Below are positions 54,395 through 62,754 of a stretch of 64,000 bases of DNA, piece by piece. Where the stretch lies: the NCBI RefSeq assembly GCF_019972295.1, contig NZ_BLJA01000001.1, forward strand, positions 3,007,574-3,071,573, in the 5' to 3' direction. A program made the translations under genes and the position numbers. Below the pieces are notes generated by a model. The model worked only from the letters and a program-made list of their open reading frames with translations. It did no database searches and was not told the origin of the DNA. The stretch comes from Geobacter sp. AOG2 (GTDB lineage Bacteria; Desulfobacterota; Desulfuromonadia; Geobacterales; Pseudopelobacteraceae). Every line of letters starts with the position of its first letter. Position 1 is the stretch's first letter.

Positions 54395-55870
54395 ATTAAG
54401 CCTGTAGCAAGCCCCAATAAAATCCTCTTTGTTACCCCGCCGTATCACTGCGGCGTGGCGGAGGTCATCGGTCGCTGGATACCGCTCAACTTCGTCTATC
54501 TGGCTGGCGTTGCCCGCCAGGCCGGGCTGGTTGCCGAAATCTACGATGCTGCCGCCAAGGAACACGGCTATCCCGAGATGGGGGCTTACCTGCGGGAGAA
54601 TGGAGCGGAGTATGTCGCCACCACCGCCATTACCGCCACCATCAACGACGCCATCAAAACCCTCGAGCTGGTTAAAGACATCGATCCCAACTCCGTCACC
54701 ATCCTTGGCGGGGTTCATCCCACCTTCATGTACGATGAGGTCTTCGCCGCCTCCCCTGCCGTCGACTATATCGTCATCGGCGAGGGTGAGGCCACGTTGC
54801 GGCATCTGCTTTCGGTTTTGGAGGAGGGCGGCAACCCGGCAACGGTCCCCGGAATCGCCTTTCGGCAGAATGGTGCGGTGATCAGGACCGCCACGCGTGC
54901 CTTCATCGATGACCTGGACGATCTGCCGGTAGCATGGGATCTGCTGGAATGGAAAGAGTATACCTATTTTGTCATTCCCAACTCACGGCTGGGGGCGATC
55001 AGCACCTCGCGCGGCTGCGACCAGGACAATGGCTTTGGCTCTCAGCAGCGGTTCTGGGAAAAGTCGTGGCGGGCCCGCGATCCCCGCAGCGTCGTGGCAG
55101 AGATGGAGTATCTGTACAAAACCTATCAGGTCAACGTCCTCCTGATTACCGACGAGCATCCCACCAGGGATCGGGAACGATGGGAAACCCTTCTCGACCT
55201 GCTCATCGCACGTGAGCTACCGCTTCACCTTTTACTGGAGACCAGGGCTTCCGACATCATCCGTGACCGGGAAATCATCTGGAAATACCGGAAAGCCGGC
55301 ATCATACACATCTTCGTGGGTTTCGAGGCTGCCAGCCAAAGCCCTCTGGATGCGGTCGGAAGGGAGACAGGCATTGCCGTGGTCAAACAAGCCCTGGCAC
55401 TGATTCACGAACAGGGGATCGTGTCTGATGTGTCATTCGTGCTCGGTTTTCCCGAGGAGACCCCCGACAGCATAAAAAAAACCATGCAACTGGTCCAGCA
55501 GTGCAATCCGGATAACGCCAACTTCCTGGCCCTGACCCCCTGGCCGTATGCAGACAGGTACGAAGAGGTCAAGCCGTATATCCGCCAATGGGACTATTCC
55601 AAATACAACCTGGTGGATCCGGTCGTCGAGCCGCGGAACATGAACCTCTTGCAGGTCGATGTGGCACTGGCGGACTGTTACCGCAGATTCTACATGGGTA
55701 AGATACTGGACGTCATGACCATGAAGGACGACTTCAAACGGGGATACCTGCTGCGGGCGACAAAACTGTTCATGAGCAGTGCGTTTGTTATCAGAAAACT
55801 GGGCGTTGGAATTTTGGGTAAGATCCCGGCAAAAATGGCGGAACTCAGAGCAAAACGTAAAGAAGGGTGA
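54395..55870 (+). CDS. BchE-like B12-binding radical SAM paralogue with degenerate cluster motif
   Basis: About 491 residues if counted from ATT 54395. It resembles BchE (anaerobic Mg-protoporphyrin ester cyclase): ILFVTPPYHCGVAEVIGRW, VTILGGVHPTFMYDE, IGEGEATLRHLL, then the radical SAM part with WKEYTYFVIPNS, RDPRSVVAEMEYL and VSFVLGFPEETPDS. Where the paralogue at 58048 has CDMGCAFC, this protein reads CDQDNGFG, so two of three cluster cysteines (expected near 212 and 215) are Asn and Gly. A standard start is missing: homology begins before the first GTG (54455), and the only start-like codon with a ribosome site (GGAG 54386-54389) is ATT 54395. It is either a decaying gene or a protein reused without its cluster chemistry. 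Confidence 0.7.
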   Translation: MKPVASPNKILFVTPPYHCGVAEVIGRWIPLNFVYLAGVARQAGLVAEIYDAAAKEHGYPEMGAYLRENGAEYVATTAITATINDAIKTLELVKDIDPNSVTILGGVHPTFMYDEVFAASPAVDYIVIGEGEATLRHLLSVLEEGGNPATVPGIAFRQNGAVIRTATRAFIDDLDDLPVAWDLLEWKEYTYFVIPNSRLGAISTSRGCDQDNGFGSQQRFWEKSWRARDPRSVVAEMEYLYKTYQVNVLLITDEHPTRDRERWETLLDLLIARELPLHLLLETRASDIIRDREIIWKYRKAGIIHIFVGFEAASQSPLDAVGRETGIAVVKQALALIHEQGIVSDVSFVLGFPEETPDSIKKTMQLVQQCNPDNANFLALTPWPYADRYEEVKPYIRQWDYSKYNLVDPVVEPRNMNLLQVDVALADCYRRFYMGKILDVMTMKDDFKRGYLLRATKLFMSSAFVIRKLGVGILGKIPAKMAELRAKRKEG

Positions 55871-55937
55871 TCGCCGTGAAACCCGGCGAACTGGCAAAAC
55901 GATGATGGGTAAGGCACCGTAAGGTGACGGAGAATAC

Positions 55938-56651
55938 ATGTCCCAATCCATCAGTAGTCAAGGCACGGTACTGATCGTTGAAGACGACCGCAACACTGCC
56001 GCGCTGGTGGCAGCCTATCTCGAGCGTGAGGGGTTCGCGACGGTGGTCGTCCATGACGGCGGGCAGGCCATTCAGGCGGCTGGTTCCTGCAGCCCCGTGT
56101 TCGTGATCCTGGACGTCATGCTGCCGGGCATGGACGGCTGGGAAATCTGCCGAACGCTTCGCAAGACGTCCGATGTCCCGGTGCTGATGCTTACGGCTCG
56201 GGAAGAGGAACTCGACCGGGTTGCGGGATTGGCAATGGGGGCCGACGATTATGTGGTCAAGCCTTTCAGCCCGCGTGAATTGGTGGAGCGGGTCAGGGCG
56301 ATCCTGCGTCGTAGCAGGCCGGTATCCCCCCAGCCTGTTATGGTCCTCTCTTTTGCCGGTCTCGAACTGGATATAGAGAAGCATAGGGTAGCCCGTGACG
56401 GGCGGCCCATTGAGCTGACTTCGTCGGAATACAAGATCCTGCAAGCGCTGATGAGTTCCCCTGGTAAGGCATTTTCCCGTGAAGAGCTTCTGAGTCAGTG
56501 CTACCCCCAGGGCGAGGTGGTCATCGACCGGGTCATCGATGTCCACATCGGCAAGCTGCGGCAAAAGATCGAGGATGACCCCTCCCGTCCCCGGTACATT
56601 CAGACGGTGCGGGGGCACGGCTATCGTTTCAGCGACGAGAGTGGCGATTAG
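55938..56651 (+). CDS. OmpR/PhoB-family response regulator
   Basis: About 237 residues: receiver (TVLIVEDDRNT, phosphorylated Asp59 in VILDVMLPG, Lys108 in DDYVVKPF) and a C-terminal winged helix (HIGKLRQKIEDDPSRP and YIQTVRGHGYRF). Closest in style to BaeR-type regulators. A kinase gene follows by 9 bp. It probably binds 11-bp direct repeats; four such repeats lie at 57892-57935 ahead of the BchE-like gene at 58048. Its gene is 67 bp after the degenerate BchE-like gene, possibly in one transcript. Confidence 0.9.
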   Translation: MSQSISSQGTVLIVEDDRNTAALVAAYLEREGFATVVVHDGGQAIQAAGSCSPVFVILDVMLPGMDGWEICRTLRKTSDVPVLMLTAREEELDRVAGLAMGADDYVVKPFSPRELVERVRAILRRSRPVSPQPVMVLSFAGLELDIEKHRVARDGRPIELTSSEYKILQALMSSPGKAFSREELLSQCYPQGEVVIDRVIDVHIGKLRQKIEDDPSRPRYIQTVRGHGYRFSDESGD

Positions 56652-56660
56652 GAGGGACGG

Positions 56661-57728
56661 ATGAGGCAGCGCCTGCTCTGGAAGTTGCTGATAGGTCATA
56701 TTGTTCCTGTTTTTGCTATTATAGCTCTGTTGGTCTGGCGTGCCATTGACCGGCGAGCGGCTGACTATTATTCGGTACTTGTCGAGCGTTACCGCGTCAT
56801 GCCGGCCGAATCACACCACCTGTTCCTCAGCGCAGTCCATCGTGATCTGCTTTGGGGGGCCCTCACGGCCTTGGCGCTGACCCTGCTTCTGACCTATATG
56901 CTGACCCACTGGGTATTGCGCCCCCTCTCCCGCATAACCGCCATTACCAGAAAAGTTGCCGACGGCAATTATTCCGAGCGCGTGAAGGTTGTGTCCCGCT
57001 ACGAGGTTGGGCAACTGGCCGACGCCTTTAATCACATGGCCGATAACCTGGAGAAGATCGAACATCTGCGGAAAAACATGGTGGCCGACATCTCCCATGA
57101 ATTGCGCACACCATTGACCAACCTGCGTGGTTATCTGGAGGGGCTGAGCGACTCCGTCATACCTCCCTCTCCGGAGACCTTCCGGATGCTTGAGCAAGAG
57201 GTTTTGCGCCTGGTAAATCTGGTCGAGGACCTCCAGCAATTGGCGCGGGCCGATGCGGCCAAGGCCTTTCTCGATCGCCAGGAACTCTCCCTCCATGAAC
57301 TGCTCGAACAGATCATGAACCTGTACCGGCCCAATTTTCAGGAGAAAGAGATTGACGTGCAGTGGTGCCTGGAGCCGGGCACGGATAGGGTTGTGGGTGA
57401 CAGTGACAAACTGTTGCAGGCGATCCGAAATCTGGCCGATAATGCTTGGAAATACACACCGCGCGGGGGAAATGTTACGATCTCGACCCTGCGAATTGCG
57501 GACGAGATCAAGACCGTGTTCGCCAACAGTGGTGCGGTGATTGCCGAGCAGGATATCCACTATCTCTTCGAGCGGTTCTTCCGGGCGGATCGCTCCCGTT
57601 CCCGCGACGCGGGCGGTGCAGGCATCGGTTTGGCAATCGTTAAGGAGTTGATCGAGGCGCACGGCGGTACGGTCGGTGCTGAAAGCGACGCGAGCGGCAC
57701 GCGGGTATGGTTCACCCTTCCGGTTTAG
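56661..57728 (+). CDS. sensor histidine kinase (BaeS-like)
   Basis: About 355 residues. TM1 is about residues 9-27; the periplasmic loop is very short (about 35 residues) to TM2 (about 63-84); then HAMP, HisKA with His146 in DISHELRTPLTNL, and HATPase with NLADNAWKYTPRGG and GGAGIGLAIVKELIEAHGG. The small sensor loop suggests it senses membrane state or a partner rather than a soluble ligand. Its stop codon TAG is formed of the TA target site plus the first base of a MITE-like insert (57728-57881), so its last residues may have been altered by the insertion. Confidence 0.9.
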   Translation: MRQRLLWKLLIGHIVPVFAIIALLVWRAIDRRAADYYSVLVERYRVMPAESHHLFLSAVHRDLLWGALTALALTLLLTYMLTHWVLRPLSRITAITRKVADGNYSERVKVVSRYEVGQLADAFNHMADNLEKIEHLRKNMVADISHELRTPLTNLRGYLEGLSDSVIPPSPETFRMLEQEVLRLVNLVEDLQQLARADAAKAFLDRQELSLHELLEQIMNLYRPNFQEKEIDVQWCLEPGTDRVVGDSDKLLQAIRNLADNAWKYTPRGGNVTISTLRIADEIKTVFANSGAVIAEQDIHYLFERFFRADRSRSRDAGGAGIGLAIVKELIEAHGGTVGAESDASGTRVWFTLPV

Positions 57729-57881
57729 TGTCCCGTGCGGTTAGTCCGTACTCGTGACGCCGGCTCTTTTAGCCGCCGCCTTCGTTGCAGTTCCTTGATG
57801 TAGGCCATGCTACACCTGTGTCGCCGCACCTCGGCACCAGCCAAACACCCTGTACTTCCCACGATTAGCCGCACGGGACAC
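57728..57881. mobile_element. MITE-like 154-bp element with terminal inverted repeats and TA flanks
   Basis: The ends are inverted: GTGTCCCGTGCGG at the left (57728-57740) and CCGCACGGGACAC at the right (57869-57881), with pairing continuing inward. TA lies just outside on both sides (57726-57727 and 57882-57883), like a TA target duplication. The inside has no coding frame. It looks like a non-autonomous element, possibly mobilised by an IS630/Tc1-type transposase (inference). Confidence 0.6.
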
Positions 57882-57891
57882 TAGCCGCCAT

Positions 57892-57935
57892 CTTTACCAA
57901 AACTTTACATTTCCCTTATTACCCCTTTACGTTCC
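57892..57935 (+). promoter_or_regulatory. four 11-bp direct repeats, likely OmpR/PhoB-type operator
   Basis: Consecutive 11-mers are CTTTACCAAAA, CTTTACATTTC, CCTTATTACCC and CTTTACGTTCC, three of them sharing CTTTAC at exact 11-bp phase. Winged-helix regulators of this family bind in tandem with 11-bp spacing. The array is 113 bp before ATG 58048, with a TATATT (57946-57951) close by that could serve as a -10. Confidence 0.6.
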
Positions 57936-58047
57936 TTTGGTACGGTATATTCGGCTGTACATGATCCCTGCGCGATAGACTGATGACTGATGCGTAGCAG
58001 CATTGGGTGAAATCAACCGAAAATATCACTCTGGACGGGAGAAACAC

Positions 58048-59514
58048 ATGAGCAAGATACTTTTTGTAACGGCACCATATTTCTGTTGGGGGGTACAGGT
58101 CGTCGGCACCTGGCCGCCGCTTCATCTGGCCTATCTCGCCGGCGCCGCACTCGATGCCGGGGACGAGGCCAGAATCTATGATGCCATGAACAAGAAGCAT
58201 TCGTTCGAGGATATCCGGGCGGAGATACAGCGTTACCAGCCCGATTACGTCATGACCCTGGACTACCTTCCGGTCACCGGGGCCATCAGTACCGCAACGG
58301 TGCCCGCCGCGCTCAAAATTCTCAATATTGCCAAGGAGGTGAACCCGAACATCGTCACTCTCCTGGGTGGCCCGCATCCGAGCTTTATGTACGAGGAGAT
58401 CTACGAAGATCAGGAAAATCTGGTTGACTATATCCTTTGTGGCGAGCCGGAGCAAACCCTGAAGGATCTGGTCGCCGCAATTCCAAAGGGCGAAGCCAAG
58501 AATGTCGCCGGCATCGCGTTTCGCGACGGCGATAAGATCGTGGCTAACAAGCGGCACCACCACATCGCCAAGCTCGATGACCTCAAGCCAGCCTGGCACC
58601 TTCTCGACTGGGACGACTACCAGTACAAGGTCGAACCCGGCGGCAGGATGGCCTCCATCCTGACTTCTCGGGGCTGCGATATGGGGTGCGCCTTCTGTAG
58701 CCAACGGATGTTCTGGCGCGAGGACTGGCGCTGCCGTACCCCGGAGAACGTAATTGATGAGATCGAACTCCTGGTTACCACCTACGACATCAAATTCATC
58801 ACCTTGATCGACCCGTACCCCACCAAGCACCGTGACCGGTGGGAATTACTGCTCGACAGGCTGATCGAACGCAATTTCGGAGTGTACTTCCTGATCGAGA
58901 CCCGCGTAGAGGATATCATTCGCGACGCGGACATCCTGCACAAGTACCGCGATGCCGGTATCATCCATGTCTATCTGGGAGCGGAAAGCGCCGACAAGGA
59001 TACCTTGAACAGTCTGAATAAGGGGACCAGCTTCGAGCAGAACAAGCAGGCCCTTGATCTGCTGCGTGAGGCAGAAATCATTACGGAAGCATCGTTCATG
59101 GTCGGTTTCCCGAACGAAACCTGGGAAACCATAGAAAACACCATCGAATCCGCCAAATATCTCAATCCTGACATTGCCGTGTTCCCCGTGGTCACCCCAA
59201 TGCCGTTCACGCCGTTACACAAGGAGATGAAGGACCGCATCAGGGTATGGGATTATTCCAAATACAACCTGGTAACGCCAATTGTCGAGCCGTACGAAAT
59301 GACCATGGAAGAGATAACCCAGGCGCTCGGAACCTGCTACATGAAGTTCTACGGCAATAAGGTGCAGGAAATTGTGGAACTGGAAGATGGCTTCAAGAGG
59401 AAGTACATGCTTAGCGCTTTTCGTGAAATGATGAAAGACCACGGCGAGCATTTCGATTTTGCCGGCTCCGACATGCCGATGCATTTTAACACGGGCGGTA
59501 TGCCCGCGCTGTAG
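58048..59514 (+). CDS. BchE-like B12-binding radical SAM protein (intact cluster motif)
   Basis: About 488 residues. The N-terminal B12-type Rossmann domain (MSKILFVTAPYFCWGV, LLGGPHPSFMYEEIYE, CGEPEQTLKDL) is followed by a radical SAM barrel with Cys210-x3-Cys214-x2-Cys217 (RGCDMGCAFC), SQRMFWREDWR, and EASFMVGFPNETWET. Overall order and spacing resemble BchE, which forms ring E of bacteriochlorophyll anaerobically. No photosynthesis genes lie in the window, so another substrate is likely. The start at 58048 has GGGAGA upstream at 6-7 nt. A terminator hairpin lies at 59593. The four direct repeats upstream imply control by the neighbouring OmpR-type regulator. Confidence 0.85.
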   Translation: MSKILFVTAPYFCWGVQVVGTWPPLHLAYLAGAALDAGDEARIYDAMNKKHSFEDIRAEIQRYQPDYVMTLDYLPVTGAISTATVPAALKILNIAKEVNPNIVTLLGGPHPSFMYEEIYEDQENLVDYILCGEPEQTLKDLVAAIPKGEAKNVAGIAFRDGDKIVANKRHHHIAKLDDLKPAWHLLDWDDYQYKVEPGGRMASILTSRGCDMGCAFCSQRMFWREDWRCRTPENVIDEIELLVTTYDIKFITLIDPYPTKHRDRWELLLDRLIERNFGVYFLIETRVEDIIRDADILHKYRDAGIIHVYLGAESADKDTLNSLNKGTSFEQNKQALDLLREAEIITEASFMVGFPNETWETIENTIESAKYLNPDIAVFPVVTPMPFTPLHKEMKDRIRVWDYSKYNLVTPIVEPYEMTMEEITQALGTCYMKFYGNKVQEIVELEDGFKRKYMLSAFREMMKDHGEHFDFAGSDMPMHFNTGGMPAL

Positions 59515-59592
59515 AAGCGTGAGACGACATCTGTGTCAGGTGGGGTGGAGACGGATGGGCTGATATAGATAATTGCTGATGAAAGAGCACAA

Positions 59593-59627
59593 AAACAGGC
59601 CGGGAGATATGTTCTCCCGGCCTGTTT
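59593..59627 (+). terminator. strong hairpin terminator
   Basis: A perfect 15-bp stem (59593-59607 with 59613-59627) with a 5-nt loop, ending in TTT followed by AAAATC. It lies about 80 bp after the BchE-like gene and would isolate it from the TPR gene at 59772. The flanking A and T bases allow action on either strand. Confidence 0.7.
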
Positions 59628-59771
59628 AAAATCTCATTTCTCTTCCCAATTCTTACAATTCAGGTTATCTGTTACTAAGGCTTCCTGTTTCGCCGATGGA
59701 TGGGTAAGTCAACTTGCCCTCGGATGACGCTGCACGGGATCTGCCGAATCCAGCAGGATTTGCCGGTTTTA

Positions 59772-61667
59772 ATGGCTGATAAAGAGAAAATGATGCAAGT
59801 CACTCTCGCAAAAATTAAACCCCATCTCGTTTTTACAATAGGCCTGATCTTCCTGACACTTTTCGTGTATGGCCAGACCTTTGGGTTCGATTTTCTCTCC
59901 AATTGGGACGACTATCAGTATGTGACGAATAATCCTGATATCCGGGGGGTTACCGCAAAAAACCTGATAGCTGTTTTTTCCTCACATTACCTAGGGAACT
60001 ACGCACCGATTCATCTCCTTTCCTACATGTTCGACTATCAGGTGGCAGGGTTGAACCCGGCATGGTTCCATGGGGTCAATCTGGTAGTACATATAGCAAA
60101 TGGATTGCTGTTCTACCTGCTTGTCTATCGTTTGACGGGGAAACCCTTCTGGGCATTCGTGTCGTCCTCAGTTTTTCTTCTCCATCCCGCCCAGGTCGAG
60201 TCGGTGGCATGGGTATCCGAACGCAAGAATCTCCTTGCCATGTTTTTTTCACTCTGCTCCTTTCTTTCATATATCGCGTATCGTCGGCAAACCGGGGAGA
60301 GGAGGCACGCCGCGTACGTATTCTCCACGATTTTTCTGATACTGGCACTCCTTGCGAAGTCGATCGCGGTCATCATGCCGTTCGTTTTTTTGCTTCACGA
60401 TGTTTTTCTTGAAACTCCTGTCCGCAGAAAAAACTTGTTTGTTGACAAAATTTTCTACGTTGTCGTCGCTGCTGTCGCAGCGGGCATTACCCTGGTCACT
60501 CAGTCTGTGGAAATGGGTGGAGGAAGCGTCGATTTCTTTGATGGGAACAGTACCGCCAAAATTTTTACCATGCTTCCCGTCCTGACCCGCTACATGCAGA
60601 CACTGGTCTGGCCTTCAAATCTGGATTTGAACTCAGTCTACATATTTTATATAAAATACCGCATTGACCGGGATGTTGTCGTCGCTCTCCTTCTTGTTCT
60701 CACACTCTCCATCGCCGGCATATACCTTTTGCGCCGAGACCGGCGCTTATTCTTCGGTTTCTCCCTCTTTTTCTTGGGACTTGTTCCTGTCTCCCAGATT
60801 GTCCCGCTCGCGACCCTGATGAACGACCGCTATCTTTACTTCCCCATGCTCGGTGCCGCGTGGATTCTCGGCGGATTGTTGTCACGCTGCAACGACGCGT
60901 TCACACAAAACAAAATAAATCCCGCATTGGTGCTCATTGCTTGCATCCTTATCCCGTGCACGCTAGTTTCCCGCGAACGGACGGCAGTCTGGAAAAACGC
61001 CATAACCCTGTGGAGCGATGTGGTAAAGAAACTGCCAACACTCAAAGACCAACGCGCGGCCCTGGCGGCAGCCTACCTCTATGCCGGTCAGAAAACAAAA
61101 GCTCTCGAAACCTACGAAGAACTTTTTGCTCTGAAACGGAATTTTTCTGATCCACTGGCAGAACAAAAGGCGTTGCTTCAAACAGCAACCCTATACATGG
61201 ATGCGGGAGCATCCGAAAAGGCCTTGCCGTTTCTGAGCGCCCTCACGACAAAGTTTCCCGGGTATGCCTGGGGATTCCAGAAGCTCGGGGACTATCATGA
61301 CCGCCTCCGGAATCTTCCGGAGGCCGAGAAAGCCTATCACAGGGCTTTGGCCCTTGCCCCTGATTCATTGCCGACACTGATTGCCCTTGGAAACATCTGC
61401 ATGAAAACGGGGAAGGTGGATGAAGCGCGGACCTATTTTCTTACGGCTTACGAAAAGGGTGGCAACGGCCCGTATCTTCAGTATCTTCTTGCCGGTGTTG
61501 AAGCGCGTGCCCAACACCATGAGAAATCACTACAGTACCTCGCAGAAGCGCTCAGGCTCGGTTACCGTGATCTTGACGCCATCACCAGTAATACGGATCT
61601 AGCCTCTATCCGGCAACTCCCTTCCTTCGCTCGTCTGATCTCCAACTATTTTGGGGGGAAAGACTGA
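59772..61667 (+). CDS. TMTC-like membrane protein with TPR repeats
   Basis: About 631 residues. Outer loop FLSNWDDYQYVTNNPDI and YAPIHLLSYMFDYQVAGLNP, then HPAQVESVAWVSERKNLLAM, show it is a TMTC-type member like those at 7627 and 33280. The last 200 residues have TPRs (PLAEQKALLQTATLYMDAG and PGYAWGFQKLGDYHDRLRN). Five such proteins are present, and this one is the most divergent. The start is uncertain: ATG 59772 or ATG 59790 (the latter has AAAGAGAAA just upstream). It converges on the GT2 gene at 61800. Confidence 0.75.
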   Translation: MADKEKMMQVTLAKIKPHLVFTIGLIFLTLFVYGQTFGFDFLSNWDDYQYVTNNPDIRGVTAKNLIAVFSSHYLGNYAPIHLLSYMFDYQVAGLNPAWFHGVNLVVHIANGLLFYLLVYRLTGKPFWAFVSSSVFLLHPAQVESVAWVSERKNLLAMFFSLCSFLSYIAYRRQTGERRHAAYVFSTIFLILALLAKSIAVIMPFVFLLHDVFLETPVRRKNLFVDKIFYVVVAAVAAGITLVTQSVEMGGGSVDFFDGNSTAKIFTMLPVLTRYMQTLVWPSNLDLNSVYIFYIKYRIDRDVVVALLLVLTLSIAGIYLLRRDRRLFFGFSLFFLGLVPVSQIVPLATLMNDRYLYFPMLGAAWILGGLLSRCNDAFTQNKINPALVLIACILIPCTLVSRERTAVWKNAITLWSDVVKKLPTLKDQRAALAAAYLYAGQKTKALETYEELFALKRNFSDPLAEQKALLQTATLYMDAGASEKALPFLSALTTKFPGYAWGFQKLGDYHDRLRNLPEAEKAYHRALALAPDSLPTLIALGNICMKTGKVDEARTYFLTAYEKGGNGPYLQYLLAGVEARAQHHEKSLQYLAEALRLGYRDLDAITSNTDLASIRQLPSFARLISNYFGGKD

Positions 61668-61799
61668 TATTGCGGGGAAGAACTTCCCATGCCACGCAGA
61701 GATAAGGTCTATCCAGGGGGGGCGGGATGTCCCATGGGTAGCAACTGTTTTGAAACATTGATTTTCAAAATGCGTTAAAGCCGCTTTAAGGGCCAACTA

Positions 61800-62585
61800 T
61801 CATAACCCCTTGGCCTTGCCGGAAGATATCTCGTTTTCCCGCGTCTTTCCGAATGCTCTTGCGGAATCCAGAAGCTTCAATTTGCACAGCCTGAATGTCA
61901 AGGCAGTTCTCAGCACCCCCAACCCATAGGTTACGCTACGGCGGAAACTGATCGATGATGCGTCACTGAAGTATTTGGTGGGGCACGAGAGCTCGCCGAT
62001 CCGAAAGTCGAACCAGGCGATCTGGGCCAGCATCTGGTTGTCGAACACAAAATCATCCGAGTTAAGATCCAGGGGGAGGTCCTCCAGTACTTCGCGCGAA
62101 AAGGCCCGGTATCCGGTATGGTACTCGGAGAGCTTCTGGCCGAGCAGGATGTTTTCAACAAAAGTGAGGAAACGGTTGGCAATGTATTTGTAAAGCGGCA
62201 TCCCGCCTTTTAGCGCGCCGGTGCCGAGAATGCGCGAAGCAAGCACCGCATCGAACTCTCCCCATGCGATCATGGCCGCCATGGCTGGCAGTAGCAGTGG
62301 AGTGTACTGATAGTCTGGGTGCAGCATGATCACGATGTCGGCCCCTCTATCCAGTGCCGTACGGTAACAGGTCTTCTGGTTGCCGCCATACCCCTTGTTC
62401 TCCGCATGTATGATGGTGTGTATGCCGAGGCGCCGCGCCACATCCGCAGTTTGATCGCGACTGGCGTCGTCCACGAGGATTACTTCGTCCACGACATCAA
62501 GGGGGATTTCCCGATAGGTTATTTCAAGGGTCTTGGCGGCATTGTAAGCAGGGAGTACCGCTACAATTTTTTTCCCGTTCAGCAT
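61800..62585 (-). CDS. GT2 glycosyltransferase, polyprenyl-phosphate mannosyltransferase-like
   Basis: About 261 residues. [36 protein letters not shown], and the metal-site equivalent [15 protein letters not shown], followed by [19 protein letters not shown]. The length and motifs suit the GT2 proteins of the DPM1/UDP-glucose type near glycan clusters; no membrane helices follow. It probably charges a lipid carrier used by the GT-C enzymes. Upstream is a short gap to the lipoprotein gene at 62755, which carries its own terminator. Confidence 0.8.
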   Translation of the reverse strand: MLNGKKIVAVLPAYNAAKTLEITYREIPLDVVDEVILVDDASRDQTADVARRLGIHTIIHAENKGYGGNQKTCYRTALDRGADIVIMLHPDYQYTPLLLPAMAAMIAWGEFDAVLASRILGTGALKGGMPLYKYIANRFLTFVENILLGQKLSEYHTGYRAFSREVLEDLPLDLNSDDFVFDNQMLAQIAWFDFRIGELSCPTKYFSDASSISFRRSVTYGLGVLRTALTFRLCKLKLLDSARAFGKTRENEISSGKAKGL

Positions 62586-62697
62586 GTCTTTGTTTTCCCG
62601 TACAAAAAGGATGGAGTAGCTAGCTCTCTTCGATTATTACAGTTTTTGCCCCGGGTCAGGGAGCATGGGGTTGCATATCGTGTCGAGGAATTACTGC

Positions 62698-62730
62698 AAA
62701 AAGTAAAGGCAGGAAAAGCTCCCCGCCTTT
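62698..62730 (-). terminator. rho-independent terminator of the lipoprotein gene
   Basis: On the minus strand a 9-bp stem (one G-U pair) is formed by 62722-62730 and 62705-62713 around an 8-nt loop, then a run of T's (62698-62702). It lies just after the stop of the gene at 62755 and separates it from the GT2 gene. Confidence 0.6.
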
Positions 62731-62754
62731 TGAGTTATTCTTTAAGCGCGATTG

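Noticed and set aside
54197-54805. Minus-strand frame of 202 codons over the start of the degenerate BchE-like gene
   Set aside because: Overlaps the conserved B12-domain text on the plus strand and has no recognisable features.
56811-57662. Open frame of 283 codons on the minus strand
   Set aside because: Antisense to the sensor kinase; composition is that of a shadow frame.
57919-58830. Open frame of 303 codons on the minus strand
   Set aside because: Antisense to the BchE-like gene and covers its promoter; no domain.
61740-61792. A/T-rich hairpin and TTAAAGC palindrome between convergent genes
   Set aside because: The stem is A+T only and no T run follows at proper spacing, so it is not called a terminator.
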